Positions 40,063 through 51,030 are shown, counted from the first letter of the stretch. The stretch: 64,000 bases of DNA from Myroides odoratus DSM 2801 (GCF_000243275.1 NZ_CM001437.1:814928-878927), one strand, 5' to 3'. The notes: generated from the letters alone by a model not told the origin. A program made the numbers and translations.

Positions 40063-42324
40063 CTATTTACCAGCTGCAATTAAATTCAAAGCAGATCCTG
40101 CTTTAAACCAATTCACTTGACTCGCATTATAGGTATGATTGGTTGCAATTACATCTTTAGATCCGTCTGCATGAACAAATTCTAAGTGTAATTGTTTCCC
40201 TGGAGCAAATTCAGTTAAGTCTAAGAAGTTGATGGTATCATCTTCTTGTACTTTGTCATAATCTGCTTCATTGGCAAACGTAAGGGCTAACATTCCTTGT
40301 TTTTTCAAGTTTGTTTCGTGAATACGAGCAAATGATTTCACCAATACTGCAGTAACCCCTAAATGACGAGGTTCCATAGCTGCGTGTTCACGAGAAGATC
40401 CTTCTCCGTAGTTTTGGTCTCCCACAACAATAGAAGGGATTCCAGCTGCTTTATATGCGCGTTGTACAGCAGGTACTGCATCATATGCGCCTGTCAATTG
40501 GTTTTTTACTTTATTCGTTAAGTGATTGAATGCATTTTCAGCACCAATCAACATGTTGTCTGAAATATTGTCTAAGTGTCCGCGGAAACGCAACCATGGA
40601 CCTGCCATAGAGATGTGATCCGTTGTACATTTTCCAAAAGCTTTAATCAATAATTTAGCTCCTGTAATATTTTGTCCATTCCAAGGAGTAAACGGCTCTA
40701 ACAACTGAAGACGACTAGATGTTGGAGAAACGATTACCTCAACACTTGAACCATCTGCGGCTGGTGCTTGGTATCCTGGATCTTCTACATCAAATCCTCT
40801 TGTTGGCAATTCATCTCCTGTCGGAGGTAATAATTTTACTTCTTGCCCTTCGTCATTGATTAATGTATCTGTAATTGGATTGAATCCCAAATCTCCTGCA
40901 ATAGCTAAAGCAGCTACCATTTCTGGAGAAGTAACGAAAGCATGAGTATTTGGATTCCCATCGGCGCGTTTAGAGAAGTTACGGTTGAACGAGTGTACAA
41001 TTGTATTCTTTTCTCCCTTATCTGCTCCTTCGCGATCCCATTGTCCAATACAAGGTCCACAAGCATTTGTAAATACTTTAGTTCCCATTTTTTCAAACGT
41101 CTCGATGATTCCATCACGTTCAATAGTATAGCGAATTTGCTCTGATCCAGGATTAATTCCAAATTCAGCTTTAGGTGTAATTCCATTTTTAACGGCTTGT
41201 TCTACAATCGAAGCTGCTCTTGACATATCTTCATACGAAGAGTTTGTACAAGATCCGATTAATCCCCATTCTACTTTTAATGGCCAACCATTCTTCTCTG
41301 CATCTTCTCTCATTTTTGATACAGGTGTTCCTCTATCTGGTGTGAAAGGTCCGTTGATATGTGGTTCTAATTCCGATAAATTAATTTCGATTAATTGATC
41401 GAAGTATTTTTCTGGATTTGCGTATACTTCAGCATCTGCAGTTAAGTGCTCTGCTACTTTATCTGCTGCATCTACTACGTCTTGACGTCCTGTAGCAGCC
41501 AAGTAACGGCGCATTGAATCGTCATATCCGAAAGTCGAAGTTGTCGCTCCGATTTCAGCTCCCATATTACAGATGGTTCCTTTTCCAGTACAAGACATCG
41601 ATAAAGCTCCTTCTCCGAAGTATTCAACAATAGCTCCAGTTCCGCCTTTTACTGTAAGAATATCTGCTACTTTTAAAATCACATCTTTCGGTGCCGTCCA
41701 TCCGTTTAATTTTCCGGTTAACTTCACTCCGATTAATTTTGGAAACTTCAATTCCCAAGCCATACCCGACATGACGTCTACAGCATCCGCTCCTCCAACT
41801 CCGATCGCTAACATTCCCAATCCACCCGCGTTTACCGTATGTGAATCCGTTCCAATCATCAATCCTCCTGGGAAAGCATAATTTTCTAAAACAATTTGGT
41901 GGATAATTCCAGCTCCTGGTTTCCAGAATCCAATTCCATATTTATTTGATACAGAAGATAGAAAATTAAACACTTCTGAAGATTGTGTTTCTGCTACTTT
42001 TAAATCGGTTGCAGCTCCAACTTTTGCTTGAATCAAGTGGTCACAGTGTACCGTAGTAGGCACAGCTACCTTTTCTTTTCCAGCATGCATAAATTGCAAT
42101 AACGCCATCTGTGCTGTTGCATCTTGACAAGCTACGCGATCCGGAGCGAAGTCTACATAATCATTTCCGCGTTCAAAGGTTTGCGTAGGCATTCCCTCCC
42201 ATAAGTGTGTGTATAAAATTTTCTCTGTAAGTGTCAAAGGACGCCCAACTAATTCACGTGCTTTTGCCACGCGATCTGGCATCTTTTCGTACACTTTTTT
42301 AATCATTTCGATATCAAAAGCCAT
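40063..42324 (-). CDS. Aconitate hydratase, mitochondrial type
   Basis: 753 residues, the length of the mitochondrial-type enzyme that isomerises citrate to isocitrate in the TCA cycle. The [4Fe-4S] ligands are visible as [10 protein letters not shown] (about Cys358) and [11 protein letters not shown] (about Cys421 and 424). Substrate-binding stretches [23 protein letters not shown] and [14 protein letters not shown] are intact. A second, unrelated aconitase (AcnB type) lies 1 kb away. Having this type is common in flavobacteria. Confidence 0.95.
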   Translation of the reverse strand: MAFDIEMIKKVYEKMPDRVAKARELVGRPLTLTEKILYTHLWEGMPTQTFERGNDYVDFAPDRVACQDATAQMALLQFMHAGKEKVAVPTTVHCDHLIQAKVGAATDLKVAETQSSEVFNFLSSVSNKYGIGFWKPGAGIIHQIVLENYAFPGGLMIGTDSHTVNAGGLGMLAIGVGGADAVDVMSGMAWELKFPKLIGVKLTGKLNGWTAPKDVILKVADILTVKGGTGAIVEYFGEGALSMSCTGKGTICNMGAEIGATTSTFGYDDSMRRYLAATGRQDVVDAADKVAEHLTADAEVYANPEKYFDQLIEINLSELEPHINGPFTPDRGTPVSKMREDAEKNGWPLKVEWGLIGSCTNSSYEDMSRAASIVEQAVKNGITPKAEFGINPGSEQIRYTIERDGIIETFEKMGTKVFTNACGPCIGQWDREGADKGEKNTIVHSFNRNFSKRADGNPNTHAFVTSPEMVAALAIAGDLGFNPITDTLINDEGQEVKLLPPTGDELPTRGFDVEDPGYQAPAADGSSVEVIVSPTSSRLQLLEPFTPWNGQNITGAKLLIKAFGKCTTDHISMAGPWLRFRGHLDNISDNMLIGAENAFNHLTNKVKNQLTGAYDAVPAVQRAYKAAGIPSIVVGDQNYGEGSSREHAAMEPRHLGVTAVLVKSFARIHETNLKKQGMLALTFANEADYDKVQEDDTINFLDLTEFAPGKQLHLEFVHADGSKDVIATNHTYNASQVNWFKAGSALNLIAAGK

Positions 42325-42612
42325 AATAACAATTCTTTTATTTATATGAATTAAAATTTCTAAACAATTTACAGTTTTTTACCTCTAATAAGTTCTATAC
42401 AAATGTTAAAACACTGTATTTAAAATGATTCCACTTAGATGAATTAAATTTATAAAGGATACTTTAATGCAATGTTTAAGGATGATATCTCAAAAGGTGA
42501 TTAGTTAAGTATTTTTTATAAATTTGTCTATCAATAGGTTGTGGTTATGTAGATTTAATTCTCAGCATTAATTCCTATCCTAACCTAGTAAATAAACGTT
42601 ATATCCTGTTAT
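42325..42612. other. Intergenic region upstream of aconitase
   Basis: AT-rich, no gene seen. It should contain the aconitase promoter on the minus strand, but no clean -7 box could be assigned. Confidence 0.35.
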
Positions 42613-42762
42613 ATGAGAGCACTACTCTTAACAATTTTGTTCTTATGTAATATCCAACTATTACTTGGAAAGAGTGAAAGTGATAAATATAGATTTGCAA
42701 AACAAACTTTCAAGTCTCAAAATTATAAACTACATGATTATGTTCGATTTATTATAATATAA
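42613..42762 (+). CDS. Possible small signal-bearing peptide (49 aa)
   Basis: MRALLLTILFLCNIQLLLGK looks like a signal sequence, then a short polar tail (SESDKYRFAKQTFKSQNYKL) to a stop at 42762. It fills part of an otherwise empty 515-base gap on the strand of the OsmC gene. No promoter or homologue is evident, so it could be chance. Confidence 0.3.
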   Translation: MRALLLTILFLCNIQLLLGKSESDKYRFAKQTFKSQNYKLHDYVRFIII

Positions 42763-42840
42763 AAACGATCTATACTACCATCTTCATCTCTTATTTCAAC
42801 ACTTAAACCAATATACACAACCTCGCTTAAGACATTTATT

Positions 42841-43305
42841 ATGTACAAACATCTTTTTAAAGCAACCCTAAATTGGATGGCTACCAACAAAGTGAAAGAG
42901 CAAAACATAAAGGTATATGCCAAAAGCCATACCATCAAAATAGAAGGAAAAGATATTTTATCTATTTCAGCAGCCAAAGCTTTTAAAGGAGATCCTGCGT
43001 TGCTAAATCCAGAAGATTTACTGTTAAGTGCCCTTACATCGTGTCATATGATGTCGTATTTATATATATGCCAACAACACAATATAGAAGTGCTTGCTTA
43101 TGAAGATAATTCGGAAGCTACATTGATACTAAATGCTGATGGTAGTGGACGTATAACCAAAGTAGTTTTAAATCCGATAGTACGCATCAAAGATGAATCG
43201 CAAAAAGAATTAGCCCTACAACTTCATATCCAAGCCAATAAACTTTGTTTTATTGCTAATTCTTGCAATTTTGAAATAGAACATCAGGCACAATGCTTTA
43301 ATTAA
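42841..43305 (+). CDS. OsmC/Ohr-family protein
   Basis: 154 residues. The OsmC fold is shown by LNPEDLLLSALTSCHMMSYL (Cys68) and KLCFIANSCNFEIE (Cys136 and Cys142). Cys68 and Cys142 are at the usual peroxidatic and resolving positions, so it may reduce organic hydroperoxides. Between the two aconitases, whose iron-sulfur clusters are oxidant-sensitive; a shared regulation is possible but unproven. Confidence 0.85.
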   Translation: MYKHLFKATLNWMATNKVKEQNIKVYAKSHTIKIEGKDILSISAAKAFKGDPALLNPEDLLLSALTSCHMMSYLYICQQHNIEVLAYEDNSEATLILNADGSGRITKVVLNPIVRIKDESQKELALQLHIQANKLCFIANSCNFEIEHQAQCFN

Positions 43306-43337
43306 AGTACATGTTTGATTAAAAGCTAATACACTAT

Positions 43338-43378
43338 AAAAAAACGAGGTAATCTACACAGACTACCTCGCTTTTTTT
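43338..43378. terminator. Terminator between OsmC and acnB
   Basis: CGAGGTA and TACCTCG arms with flanking A7 and T7 tracts, serving the convergent genes. Confidence 0.8.
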
Positions 43379-43394
43379 ATAAATACTATTCTAA

Positions 43395-46157
43395 TTATTT
43401 TGTCGAAATTGGCTTGAATTTTGTCAAGTTAATTCCTTCTACAGAAGCTTTATATTCTTCCATTGTTGGAACTCTACCTAAAATCGCAGAAAGAACAACT
43501 ACTGGAGTAGAAGCTAATAAAGATTCTCCTTTTTTGCGTTCTGAATCTTCTACCACACGTCCTTGGAATAAACGCGTTGATGTAGCCATTACCGTATCTC
43601 CTTTCGCTGCTTTCTCTTGGTTACCCATACATAAGTTACAACCAGGGCGCTCTAAATACATGATGTTTTCATATTCAGTACGTGCATTGTTTTTAGGTAA
43701 AAGGTCACTGAATTCGAAACCAGAATATTTTTGTAAGTATTCCCAATCTCCTTCTGCTTTTAACTCATCAATGATGTTGTATGTTGGAGCTGCCACAACA
43801 AGTGGTGCATTAAATTTCACAGCACCTGTTTGTTTTTCAATATTTTTCAACATTTGAGAAACAATTTTCAAGTCATCTTTGTGAACCATACATGAACCTA
43901 CGAAACCTAAATCTACTTTTTTATCTCCACCATAGAAAGAAAGCTCTCTAATCGTATCGTGTGTATAGCGTTTAGAAACGTCATCATTGTTTACATCTGG
44001 ATCGGCAATCATTGGTTCTTCAATGATATCAAGATCAACTACAACCTCAGCATAGTATTTTGCATTTGCATCTGGCATTAAAGCAGGTTTATCACCTGTT
44101 CTAATTTCTTCAATACGCTTGTTTGCTTTGTTGATTAATCCTTGTAACACTTGGTTTTTGTTATCCATTCCTTTATCGATCATGATTTGGATACGGCTTT
44201 TCGCAATTTCCAATGATTCGATTAAAGTATCATCTTGTGAAATACAGATAGACGCTTTTGCTTTCATTTCAGCTGTCCAGTCTGTGAATGTAAATGCCTG
44301 ATCTGCAAGTAAAGTACCGATATGAACTTCGATAATTCTACCTTGGAACACGTTTTCACCACCAAATTGTTTCAACATTTGTGATTGAGTTGCATGTACT
44401 ACGTCACGGAAATCCATGTGTTCTTTCATGCTTCCTTTAAACGTAACTTTTACAGACTCTGGAATTGGCATTGAAGCCTCTCCTGTTGCTAACGCTAAAG
44501 CTACTGTTCCTGAATCTGCTCCAAAAGCAACCCCTTTAGACATTCTAGTGTGTGAATCCCCTCCGATGATGATAGCCCATTCGTCCACAGTAATATCGTT
44601 CAATACTTTGTGGATAACGTCCGTCATTGAGTGGTATTCTCCTTTAGGGTCACGTGCAGTAATTAAACCGAAATCGTTCATAAATTTCATCAATTTCGGG
44701 ATATTTGCTTGTGCTTTTTTATCCCAAACTGATGCTGTATGACATCCTGATTGGTAAGCTCCATCAACGATAGGAGAAATAACAGTTGCTGCCATTGCTT
44801 CTAACTCCTGAGCAGTCATCAATCCAGTTGTATCCTGTGATCCTACGATATTCACTTCTACGCGAACGTCAGAACCTGCATGTAATACTTTTCCGTTTGT
44901 TACTCCAACTGCATTTCTATTGAAGATTTTTTCAACTGCTGTTAATCCTTGTCCTTCAACAGAGATTTCTTTAGAAGGAGCAAAAACTACAGGAGCTTCC
45001 ATTCCTAATAATTTTGCAGCGAATGTTTGGATTTTTTTACCAAATACGATAGCATAAGATCCACCAGCTTTGATAAATTCCATTTTTTGTGGAGTTAAAG
45101 CTTTCGAAATATCGATTAACTCTTGATCTCCGTTGTATAATTTTTTTGTTTTTGTATTAATTGTCAATACAGTACCTGTAGCTACAGAATAAACTTCTTC
45201 TAATACTGGCTCTCCTTTTTCATTGCGAACTACTTCACCAGCAGCATCTGTTTTTTTCACCCAGTTTTTCAAGTCAATTCCAATACCTCCAGTTACGTCA
45301 ACTGTAGTTAAGAAAATTGGAGAAATTCCGTTTGTACCAGCAACAATTGGAGCAATGTTTACGAATGGAACATATGGACTTGCTTGTTTACCTGTCCAAA
45401 GTGCCACGTTATTTACTCCTGACATTCTTGAAGATCCAACTCCCATCGTTCCTTTTTCAGCAATTAACATCACTTTTTTACCTGGATGTAATTCTTGTAA
45501 AGCTTTGATTTGTTGTTGTGCTTCTGTACTAATCATACACAATCCGTGAAGTTCACGGTCTGCACGAGAGTGTGCTTGGTTTCCTGGAGAAAGTAAATCT
45601 GTTGAAATATCTCCTTCACCAGCGATGAAAGTAACTACTTCAATTTTCTCATCTACTTCAGGTAATTTCGTAAAGAACTCTGCTTTTGCATAACTTTCTA
45701 CGATATCTTTTGCTACAGCATTACCGCTTAAGAACGCTTCTTTTAAACGATCTGTATCAGCTTCGTACAAGTACACTTGTGTTTTCAATACTTTAGCAGC
45801 CTCTTGAGCGATTGCTACGTCATTTCCTAAAGCTAAATCTAATAACACCTCGATAGAAGGTCCACCCTTCATGTGCGATAATAATTCAAAAGCAAAAGCA
45901 GGTGTAATTTCATTTACCACAGCCTCACCTAAGATGATTTCTTTTAAAAATTTAGCTTTAACCCCAGCAGCACTAGTTGTACCAGGTAAAACGTTATAAA
46001 TAAAAAGCTTAAGAGATTCTGCACGGTGTGCGTTCTCTGTATCTTTAATCTGTGCTATAATTTCACTTAATAGCTCAGCTCCATCAATTGGCTTAGGGTT
46101 AAGTCCTTGATTTTTTCTTTCTTCAATCTCGTTGATGTAATCCTTATAAAAGCTCAT
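43395..46157 (-). CDS. acnB: Bifunctional aconitate hydratase 2 / 2-methylisocitrate dehydratase
   Basis: 920 residues. The N-terminal HEAT-like domain (SFYKDYINEIEERKNQGLNP and LLSHMKGGPSIEVLLDLALG) is specific to AcnB. Cluster ligands lie in FVGSCMVHKDD (about Cys755) and ERPGCNLCMGNQ (about Cys839 and 842). Other signatures: IIGGDSHTRMSKGVAFGADS and DSGTVALALATGEA. It acts in the TCA cycle and in 2-methylcitrate degradation. Slightly longer than the E. coli enzyme (865). Expression relative to the nearby mitochondrial-type aconitase is unknown. Confidence 0.95.
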   Translation of the reverse strand: MSFYKDYINEIEERKNQGLNPKPIDGAELLSEIIAQIKDTENAHRAESLKLFIYNVLPGTTSAAGVKAKFLKEIILGEAVVNEITPAFAFELLSHMKGGPSIEVLLDLALGNDVAIAQEAAKVLKTQVYLYEADTDRLKEAFLSGNAVAKDIVESYAKAEFFTKLPEVDEKIEVVTFIAGEGDISTDLLSPGNQAHSRADRELHGLCMISTEAQQQIKALQELHPGKKVMLIAEKGTMGVGSSRMSGVNNVALWTGKQASPYVPFVNIAPIVAGTNGISPIFLTTVDVTGGIGIDLKNWVKKTDAAGEVVRNEKGEPVLEEVYSVATGTVLTINTKTKKLYNGDQELIDISKALTPQKMEFIKAGGSYAIVFGKKIQTFAAKLLGMEAPVVFAPSKEISVEGQGLTAVEKIFNRNAVGVTNGKVLHAGSDVRVEVNIVGSQDTTGLMTAQELEAMAATVISPIVDGAYQSGCHTASVWDKKAQANIPKLMKFMNDFGLITARDPKGEYHSMTDVIHKVLNDITVDEWAIIIGGDSHTRMSKGVAFGADSGTVALALATGEASMPIPESVKVTFKGSMKEHMDFRDVVHATQSQMLKQFGGENVFQGRIIEVHIGTLLADQAFTFTDWTAEMKAKASICISQDDTLIESLEIAKSRIQIMIDKGMDNKNQVLQGLINKANKRIEEIRTGDKPALMPDANAKYYAEVVVDLDIIEEPMIADPDVNNDDVSKRYTHDTIRELSFYGGDKKVDLGFVGSCMVHKDDLKIVSQMLKNIEKQTGAVKFNAPLVVAAPTYNIIDELKAEGDWEYLQKYSGFEFSDLLPKNNARTEYENIMYLERPGCNLCMGNQEKAAKGDTVMATSTRLFQGRVVEDSERKKGESLLASTPVVVLSAILGRVPTMEEYKASVEGINLTKFKPISTK

Positions 46158-46649
46158 AATTCAGGTCTATTACTTATAGGTTATTGAAAATCAAAGATCT
46201 CCTCTTCCCCATAACTGATTATTTTGTATTAGTTATTTTTTTACTTGTACTTCTTCTCTCTCCAATCTGTTGGTTGCAAATTTCTTCTGTTGAATCAGCA
46301 TACTTGCTTCTACTTTTACAGCTTCTAAAAACATCTTGTAAAGTATTTATAATACTTCTGGTATTCCTATCATTTGTTCTTCAGCTGATAAAATCAAAAC
46401 TTACAATCTTCTACTTCGAAAGAGTATTTGACTTGTATTTTATTTTTTGTCGTCGCAAATTTAATCAATCTAATTAATTTTCAAAAGTTTTTAATATTTC
46501 CCTCAAATCCAAAAATTATTATTTATAAACATTCTACTTTGATGAAAAAACAACAATACTTTTAGCGTTTCTAATCAATTAATCTGAAATAAATTATTTT
46601 TTACCTTATAATTTTAAGATATTTCAACTTTTCATTCCTATTTAATAAA
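46158..46649. other. Intergenic region upstream of acnB
   Basis: About 490 bases of AT-rich DNA holding the acnB promoter region. A hydrophobic 97-codon frame on the plus strand (46184) is unlikely to be a gene. No RNA gene seen. Confidence 0.4.
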
Positions 46650-46686
46650 AAAACGACATTTTAGTCTATTGCTAAAATGTCGTTTT
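46650..46686. terminator. Terminator after the SurA-like gene
   Basis: AAAACGACATTTTA and TAAAATGTCGTTTT (14 bp), T tracts on either strand, 24 bases past the stop of the parvulin gene. Confidence 0.85.
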
Positions 46687-46709
46687 CAATCGTTTAGATT
46701 ATTATTTTC

Positions 46710-48083
46710 TTATTTTTTGAGCCAATTATTATGGAATTTGCAGTCTCTATATTCCCCTTGAATGTTAATATAGGCATCATTTATCTTCTTTGTAATCCAT
46801 TTTTGAAGCTCACCTTCTTGTTTTTTGTTCAAAGCCATGTTCTTTACCTTCGTATAATCGTCAACAAAGTCGATTTTATGCGAAGCAATTTTCTTATTGA
46901 TGGTTACAATACGATAGCTTTTTTGATCTCTGTAATCCGTTTTTAAGGCTACAGGAGAAATCTCTTTCTCTTTAAGTGAATTAACTAAGAAATACAATTC
47001 TCTATCTTCCATTTTATTTAGGTCAAAACGAGGGTCCATGGTCATTGGATCTCTTAAAACACCACCGTTTTGTTTTGTATCCTTATCATCAGAAGAAGCT
47101 GCTGCTGCTTCAGCAAATGTAATTTCATTGTTTACAATTTTCTCGCGAACACCTTCTAATTTTTTCTTAGCATCTTCCAACGCTTGTTCTGTTGGCTTAG
47201 GAACTAATAAAATATGGCGAACATCTAAATGCTGTCCTCTAATCTTCTCTAAATAGATGATGTGAAATCCAAATTCTGTCTCGAAAGGCGCTGATATTTC
47301 TCCTTCAGCTAAACTAAAAGCAACCTCTTTAAACTCTTTTGCAAAAGGAGCTTTTTTTGTAATGGAATAGAATCCACCATTAGCTGCAGAACCTTTATCA
47401 TCCGTAAACAAAACTGCTTTACTGAAAAAACTTGCTCCGTTGTCTATTACGTCACTACGCATTTCGTTTAAACGGTCAATTACTTTTTGTTTTTGTTCTT
47501 TTGAGATTTCTGGCTTGATTACAATTTCTGCAATTTCTACCTCATCACCAACAGTTGGTCTTTCATCTTCTGGAATAGCCTTAAAGAACTGTCTTACCTC
47601 TTCTGGGGTAATCGTTACTTTCTCAACAATGTGTTTTTGCATTGCTTGAGTTAATTTATTTTGCTTTACAATATCAAAGAAATAATCTCTAAATTCTTCT
47701 TCTGTTTTTTTGTTGTAAAACCCTAAAATTCGATCAATTCCACCTACTTCTTCCACCATTCTGTTGATCTGATCATTCATGAATCCAGTTACTTCTGCAT
47801 CATTCACTTCGATACTATCTTGAACTGCTTGGTGGGCATATAATTTATCTTCTAATAAACGCTCAAATAAATCACATTTTGACAAATTATCAATAGGAAT
47901 ACGCTGTGCTTTTAGCTCCAACAAGGTTTTATCAATTTCGGATTCTAAGATTACGTAATCTCCAACTACCCCAACTACCCCATCAATTTTTCTCTTTCCC
48001 GCCGGATTTTGCGCTTGCATACCGCCTATCATCACACATGATAGTCCTAGTGCAAACAGCACCTTCTTACTGATAAATTTCAT
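46710..48083 (-). CDS. SurA-like periplasmic chaperone / peptidyl-prolyl isomerase
   Basis: I prefer the start at 48083 (MKFISKKVLFALGLSCVMIG), giving a good signal peptide that ends near GMQAQ; an ATG seven codons upstream is the alternative. Order: SurA N-terminal domain (about 35-165), then two parvulin domains (about 175-275 and 287-390), the second with HLDVRHILLVPKP and FAEAAAASSDDKDTKQNGG. SurA-type proteins escort outer-membrane beta-barrels. It overlaps the upstream lipoprotein gene, a second SurA-like protein, so the pair is co-expressed. Confidence 0.85.
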   Translation of the reverse strand: MKFISKKVLFALGLSCVMIGGMQAQNPAGKRKIDGVVGVVGDYVILESEIDKTLLELKAQRIPIDNLSKCDLFERLLEDKLYAHQAVQDSIEVNDAEVTGFMNDQINRMVEEVGGIDRILGFYNKKTEEEFRDYFFDIVKQNKLTQAMQKHIVEKVTITPEEVRQFFKAIPEDERPTVGDEVEIAEIVIKPEISKEQKQKVIDRLNEMRSDVIDNGASFFSKAVLFTDDKGSAANGGFYSITKKAPFAKEFKEVAFSLAEGEISAPFETEFGFHIIYLEKIRGQHLDVRHILLVPKPTEQALEDAKKKLEGVREKIVNNEITFAEAAAASSDDKDTKQNGGVLRDPMTMDPRFDLNKMEDRELYFLVNSLKEKEISPVALKTDYRDQKSYRIVTINKKIASHKIDFVDDYTKVKNMALNKKQEGELQKWITKKINDAYINIQGEYRDCKFHNNWLKK

Positions 48084-48942
48084 AATTTTTATCTTTTTTT
48101 GCATCTTTTAAAATATCTTCTTCTATCTGTTTTAGTAATTCCATTTTTCGATTATTTAAAACCATCAATCGCAATGAGGGTTCTAAATAGGAATAAGGAA
48201 CCATATCTCCTTTTTTCAAAACTTGATTGATACGCACAAAGTACGTACTATTTTCATCCTTAACCTCGAAATAGGTATTATTTTTTAAATATTGTTCTCT
48301 ATTTTCTGCATTAATAAAAGGGAGTTTCTCATAGATTTGAGAGACATTCACCCATAATGAATCATTTAAGACATATGATTTCATTTGTAAGGACAACTGA
48401 TCTAGCAATTCATACTTGATCTCCTTCCCTCCATTAAATCCACTCTTCACCTTATTAAAATGCGTGTTGGAATTTAAAATATTGACATAAGAAAGTTTGA
48501 CCAACATATCGTCTACTCGAAATCCTTGTTTCACTTGATCATAATACGTTTTGAGGTCACTTGCTCGAACAACCGTATCAATCGATTGTTGTACTAATTT
48601 TTCCAGATATCCTTTGATGAGTAATTCCGATTTAAAATTAGCGACTAGTTCATCGATCTCTTTCTTCTTTTCATCGGATAAATTAAACTCTGCAGCATCC
48701 ATTAACAGCTGTTTGGTTGCCCATTTATTAATGAATAATTCTACCATTGCAATACTGTCCTTCACTGTACTTTGTGGGGGCACGATACTTTGCAAAGAGG
48801 AACGCTCTAAATATTTGTTATCCACTCGAGCGACATATTTATCTCCATCGAGTTTCTTTTGCTTGTCACAACTAGTATAGCCCAAAAGTATCGCTAGTAA
48901 AACAACGCTATATTTGATGTATCTAATTTCTCTATACTTCAT
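48067..48942 (-). CDS. SurA-like lipoprotein, non-catalytic chaperone (putative)
   Basis: 291 residues with a lipobox ending in LLGYTSC (Cys25). It has the helical SurA_N-like region (LERSSLQSIVPPQSTVKDSI to VANFKSELLIKGYLEKLVQQ) but no parvulin signature, so it appears to be a chaperone without isomerase activity. It precedes the two-parvulin gene and overlaps it by 17 bases at 48067-48083. This pairing is common in flavobacteria and would serve outer-membrane protein traffic. Confidence 0.75.
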   Translation of the reverse strand: MKYREIRYIKYSVVLLAILLGYTSCDKQKKLDGDKYVARVDNKYLERSSLQSIVPPQSTVKDSIAMVELFINKWATKQLLMDAAEFNLSDEKKKEIDELVANFKSELLIKGYLEKLVQQSIDTVVRASDLKTYYDQVKQGFRVDDMLVKLSYVNILNSNTHFNKVKSGFNGGKEIKYELLDQLSLQMKSYVLNDSLWVNVSQIYEKLPFINAENREQYLKNNTYFEVKDENSTYFVRINQVLKKGDMVPYSYLEPSLRLMVLNNRKMELLKQIEEDILKDAKKDKNYEIYQ

Positions 48943-49253
48943 TACCTATACTTTATATTTCTTATTCGCTAACAAAAATAACATTTATAAGCCATAAATG
49001 GGACTATTTTTAAAAAAACGAATCAAAATACGCTTAAATAAACGAGTTAAAAAACGTAATTAACAATATTACTAATACCTCATTTATTTACCTTAAGGAT
49101 TAACATTCTATTTAGTTTTTTCAATCGAATTTCGCTTTCTTAGCTTCCGTTAATTCCTTTGTCCCAATTCGTTTAGCTCTTCTTTTTACTAAAGAAACTA
49201 TACCTTACAGAAACGATTGCGATTCATTATTATTATTTTCAGCAAATAATGAG
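48943..49253. other. Intergenic region between divergent SurA pair and prfC
   Basis: About 310 AT-rich bases without a gene. Contains the upstream regions of both divergent transcripts. Confidence 0.4.
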
Positions 49254-49261
49254 TATTTTTG
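49254..49261 (+). promoter_or_regulatory. -7 box of the prfC promoter
   Basis: TATTTTTG fits the Bacteroidota TAnnTTTG box, 20 bases before the ATG. The expected -33 TTTG is not clear (TTTTC is the nearest). Confidence 0.5.
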
Positions 49262-49280
49262 CAACCTAATTTTTTTAGAG

Positions 49281-50876
49281 ATGAGTTTTTTAACAGAAAT
49301 AGAACGCAGAAGAACATTTGGTGTAATTGCTCACCCCGATGCTGGTAAGACAACCTTAACAGAGAAATTGCTACTTTTTGGAGGGGCAATTCAAGAAGCT
49401 GGTGCAGTAAAAAATAATAAGATTAAAAAAGGAGCTACTTCCGATTTCATGGAGATTGAGCGCCAAAGAGGAATCTCAGTTGCTACATCTGTATTAGCCT
49501 TTAACTATAAAGACAAAAAAGTCAACATCTTAGATACACCTGGTCACAAGGATTTTGCTGAAGATACATTCCGTACTTTAACAGCCGTTGATAGTGTGAT
49601 TGTGGTGATTGACGTTGCAAAAGGGGTGGAAGAACAAACGGAAAAATTGGTTGAAGTATGTCGTATGCGCAACATTCCGATGATTGTTTTCATCAATAAA
49701 TTAGACCGTGAAGGACGTGATGCTTTTGACTTGATGGATGAAGTAGAGCAAAAACTTCAATTGAAAGTAACTCCTTTGAGTTATCCTATCGGAATGGGGT
49801 ATGATTTCAAAGGAATCTACAACATTTGGGAAAAGAACATTAACTTATTCACAGATGACAGCAGAAAGAATATTGATGATGTGATTAATATTTCTGACTT
49901 AGAATCAAAAGAATTAGACGAATTAATCGGTACTAAACCAGCAGATAAATTAAGAGAAGAATTAGAAATTATTCATGAGATTTATCCTGATTTCGATCGT
50001 GAAGCTTATGTACAAGGACAATTGCAACCTGTATTTTTTGGTTCAGCTTTAAACAATTTTGGAGTTCGAGAATTATTGGATTGCTTTATTCAAATTGCAC
50101 CTTCTCCAAGAGCAAAGGAATCAGATACGCGAGTAGTTGAACCTACAGAAAAAGGATTTAGTGGTTTTGTGTTCAAAATTCACGCCAATATGGATCCAAA
50201 ACACAGAGACCGTTTGGCTTTCATCAAAATTGTATCAGGTACATTTGAGCGAAATACTCCTTATTTACACGTTCGTCAAAATAAAAAACTAAAATTCTCA
50301 AGTCCAAATGCTTTCTTCGCAGAGAAAAAAGAAATTGTAGATATTTCTTATGCGGGAGATATTGTGGGCTTACACGATACAGGAAACTTCAAGATTGGAG
50401 ATACCTTGACAGAAGGAGAAATCATGAGCTTTAAAGGAATTCCTAGCTTCTCTCCAGAACACTTCCGATACATCAATAATGCAGATCCGATGAAATCAAA
50501 GCAATTAGAAAAAGGAATTGACCAGTTGATGGATGAAGGAGTTGCTCAGTTGTTTACGTTAGAAATGAATGGTCGTAAAGTAATTGGAACCGTTGGAGCG
50601 TTACAATATGAAGTTATTCAGTACCGTTTAGAGCACGAATACGGAGCTAAATGTACGTATGAAAACTTCCCTGCTTACAAAGCATGTTGGGTTCGACCTG
50701 AAGATCCAAAGAATGAAGAGTTCAAAGAATTTAAACGCATCAAGCAAAAATTCTTAGCAATAGATAAATCAGGACAATTGGTTTTCTTAGCAGATAGTGA
50801 ATTCTCCGTTCAAATGACACAGAGTAAATTCCCTACAGTAAAACTAGGATTTACTTCAGAAGAGATTGACAAATAA
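49281..50876 (+). CDS. prfC: Peptide chain release factor 3
   Basis: A translational GTPase that removes RF1/RF2 from the ribosome after termination. G1 is AHPDAGKT (17-24), the switch region SDFMEIERQRGISV follows, G3 is DTPGH (85-89) and G4 is NKLD (139-142). The rest fits RF3 domains II and III (ending SEFSVQMTQSKFPTVKLGFT). 531 residues, normal for the family. Single gene with a following terminator. Confidence 0.95.
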   Translation: MSFLTEIERRRTFGVIAHPDAGKTTLTEKLLLFGGAIQEAGAVKNNKIKKGATSDFMEIERQRGISVATSVLAFNYKDKKVNILDTPGHKDFAEDTFRTLTAVDSVIVVIDVAKGVEEQTEKLVEVCRMRNIPMIVFINKLDREGRDAFDLMDEVEQKLQLKVTPLSYPIGMGYDFKGIYNIWEKNINLFTDDSRKNIDDVINISDLESKELDELIGTKPADKLREELEIIHEIYPDFDREAYVQGQLQPVFFGSALNNFGVRELLDCFIQIAPSPRAKESDTRVVEPTEKGFSGFVFKIHANMDPKHRDRLAFIKIVSGTFERNTPYLHVRQNKKLKFSSPNAFFAEKKEIVDISYAGDIVGLHDTGNFKIGDTLTEGEIMSFKGIPSFSPEHFRYINNADPMKSKQLEKGIDQLMDEGVAQLFTLEMNGRKVIGTVGALQYEVIQYRLEHEYGAKCTYENFPAYKACWVRPEDPKNEEFKEFKRIKQKFLAIDKSGQLVFLADSEFSVQMTQSKFPTVKLGFTSEEIDK

Positions 50877-50909
50877 TTAGTTATATAGATACGCAAGTAT
50901 TGTTCAAAT

Positions 50910-50947
50910 AAGAAGAGGGTGTTTTTTACATCCTCTTTTCTTTTTTT
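50910..50947 (+). terminator. Terminator after prfC
   Basis: AAGAGG and CCTCTT arms, then a long T-rich tract. Confidence 0.65.
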
Positions 50948-51030
50948 AGTGAGGTTTGTGAGGTTCGTTTTTTGTAAAAATTAACCCCAACCCTATTAAG
51001 ATCTCACCAATCACACCGTCTCATCATCTA

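Noticed and set aside
42738..42977. 79-codon minus-strand frame over the OsmC start
   Set aside because: Antisense to the well-supported OsmC gene and without a recognisable pattern.
46184..46477. 97-codon hydrophobic plus-strand frame upstream of acnB
   Set aside because: Leu-rich only because the DNA is T-rich; it occupies the acnB promoter region and has no organised topology.
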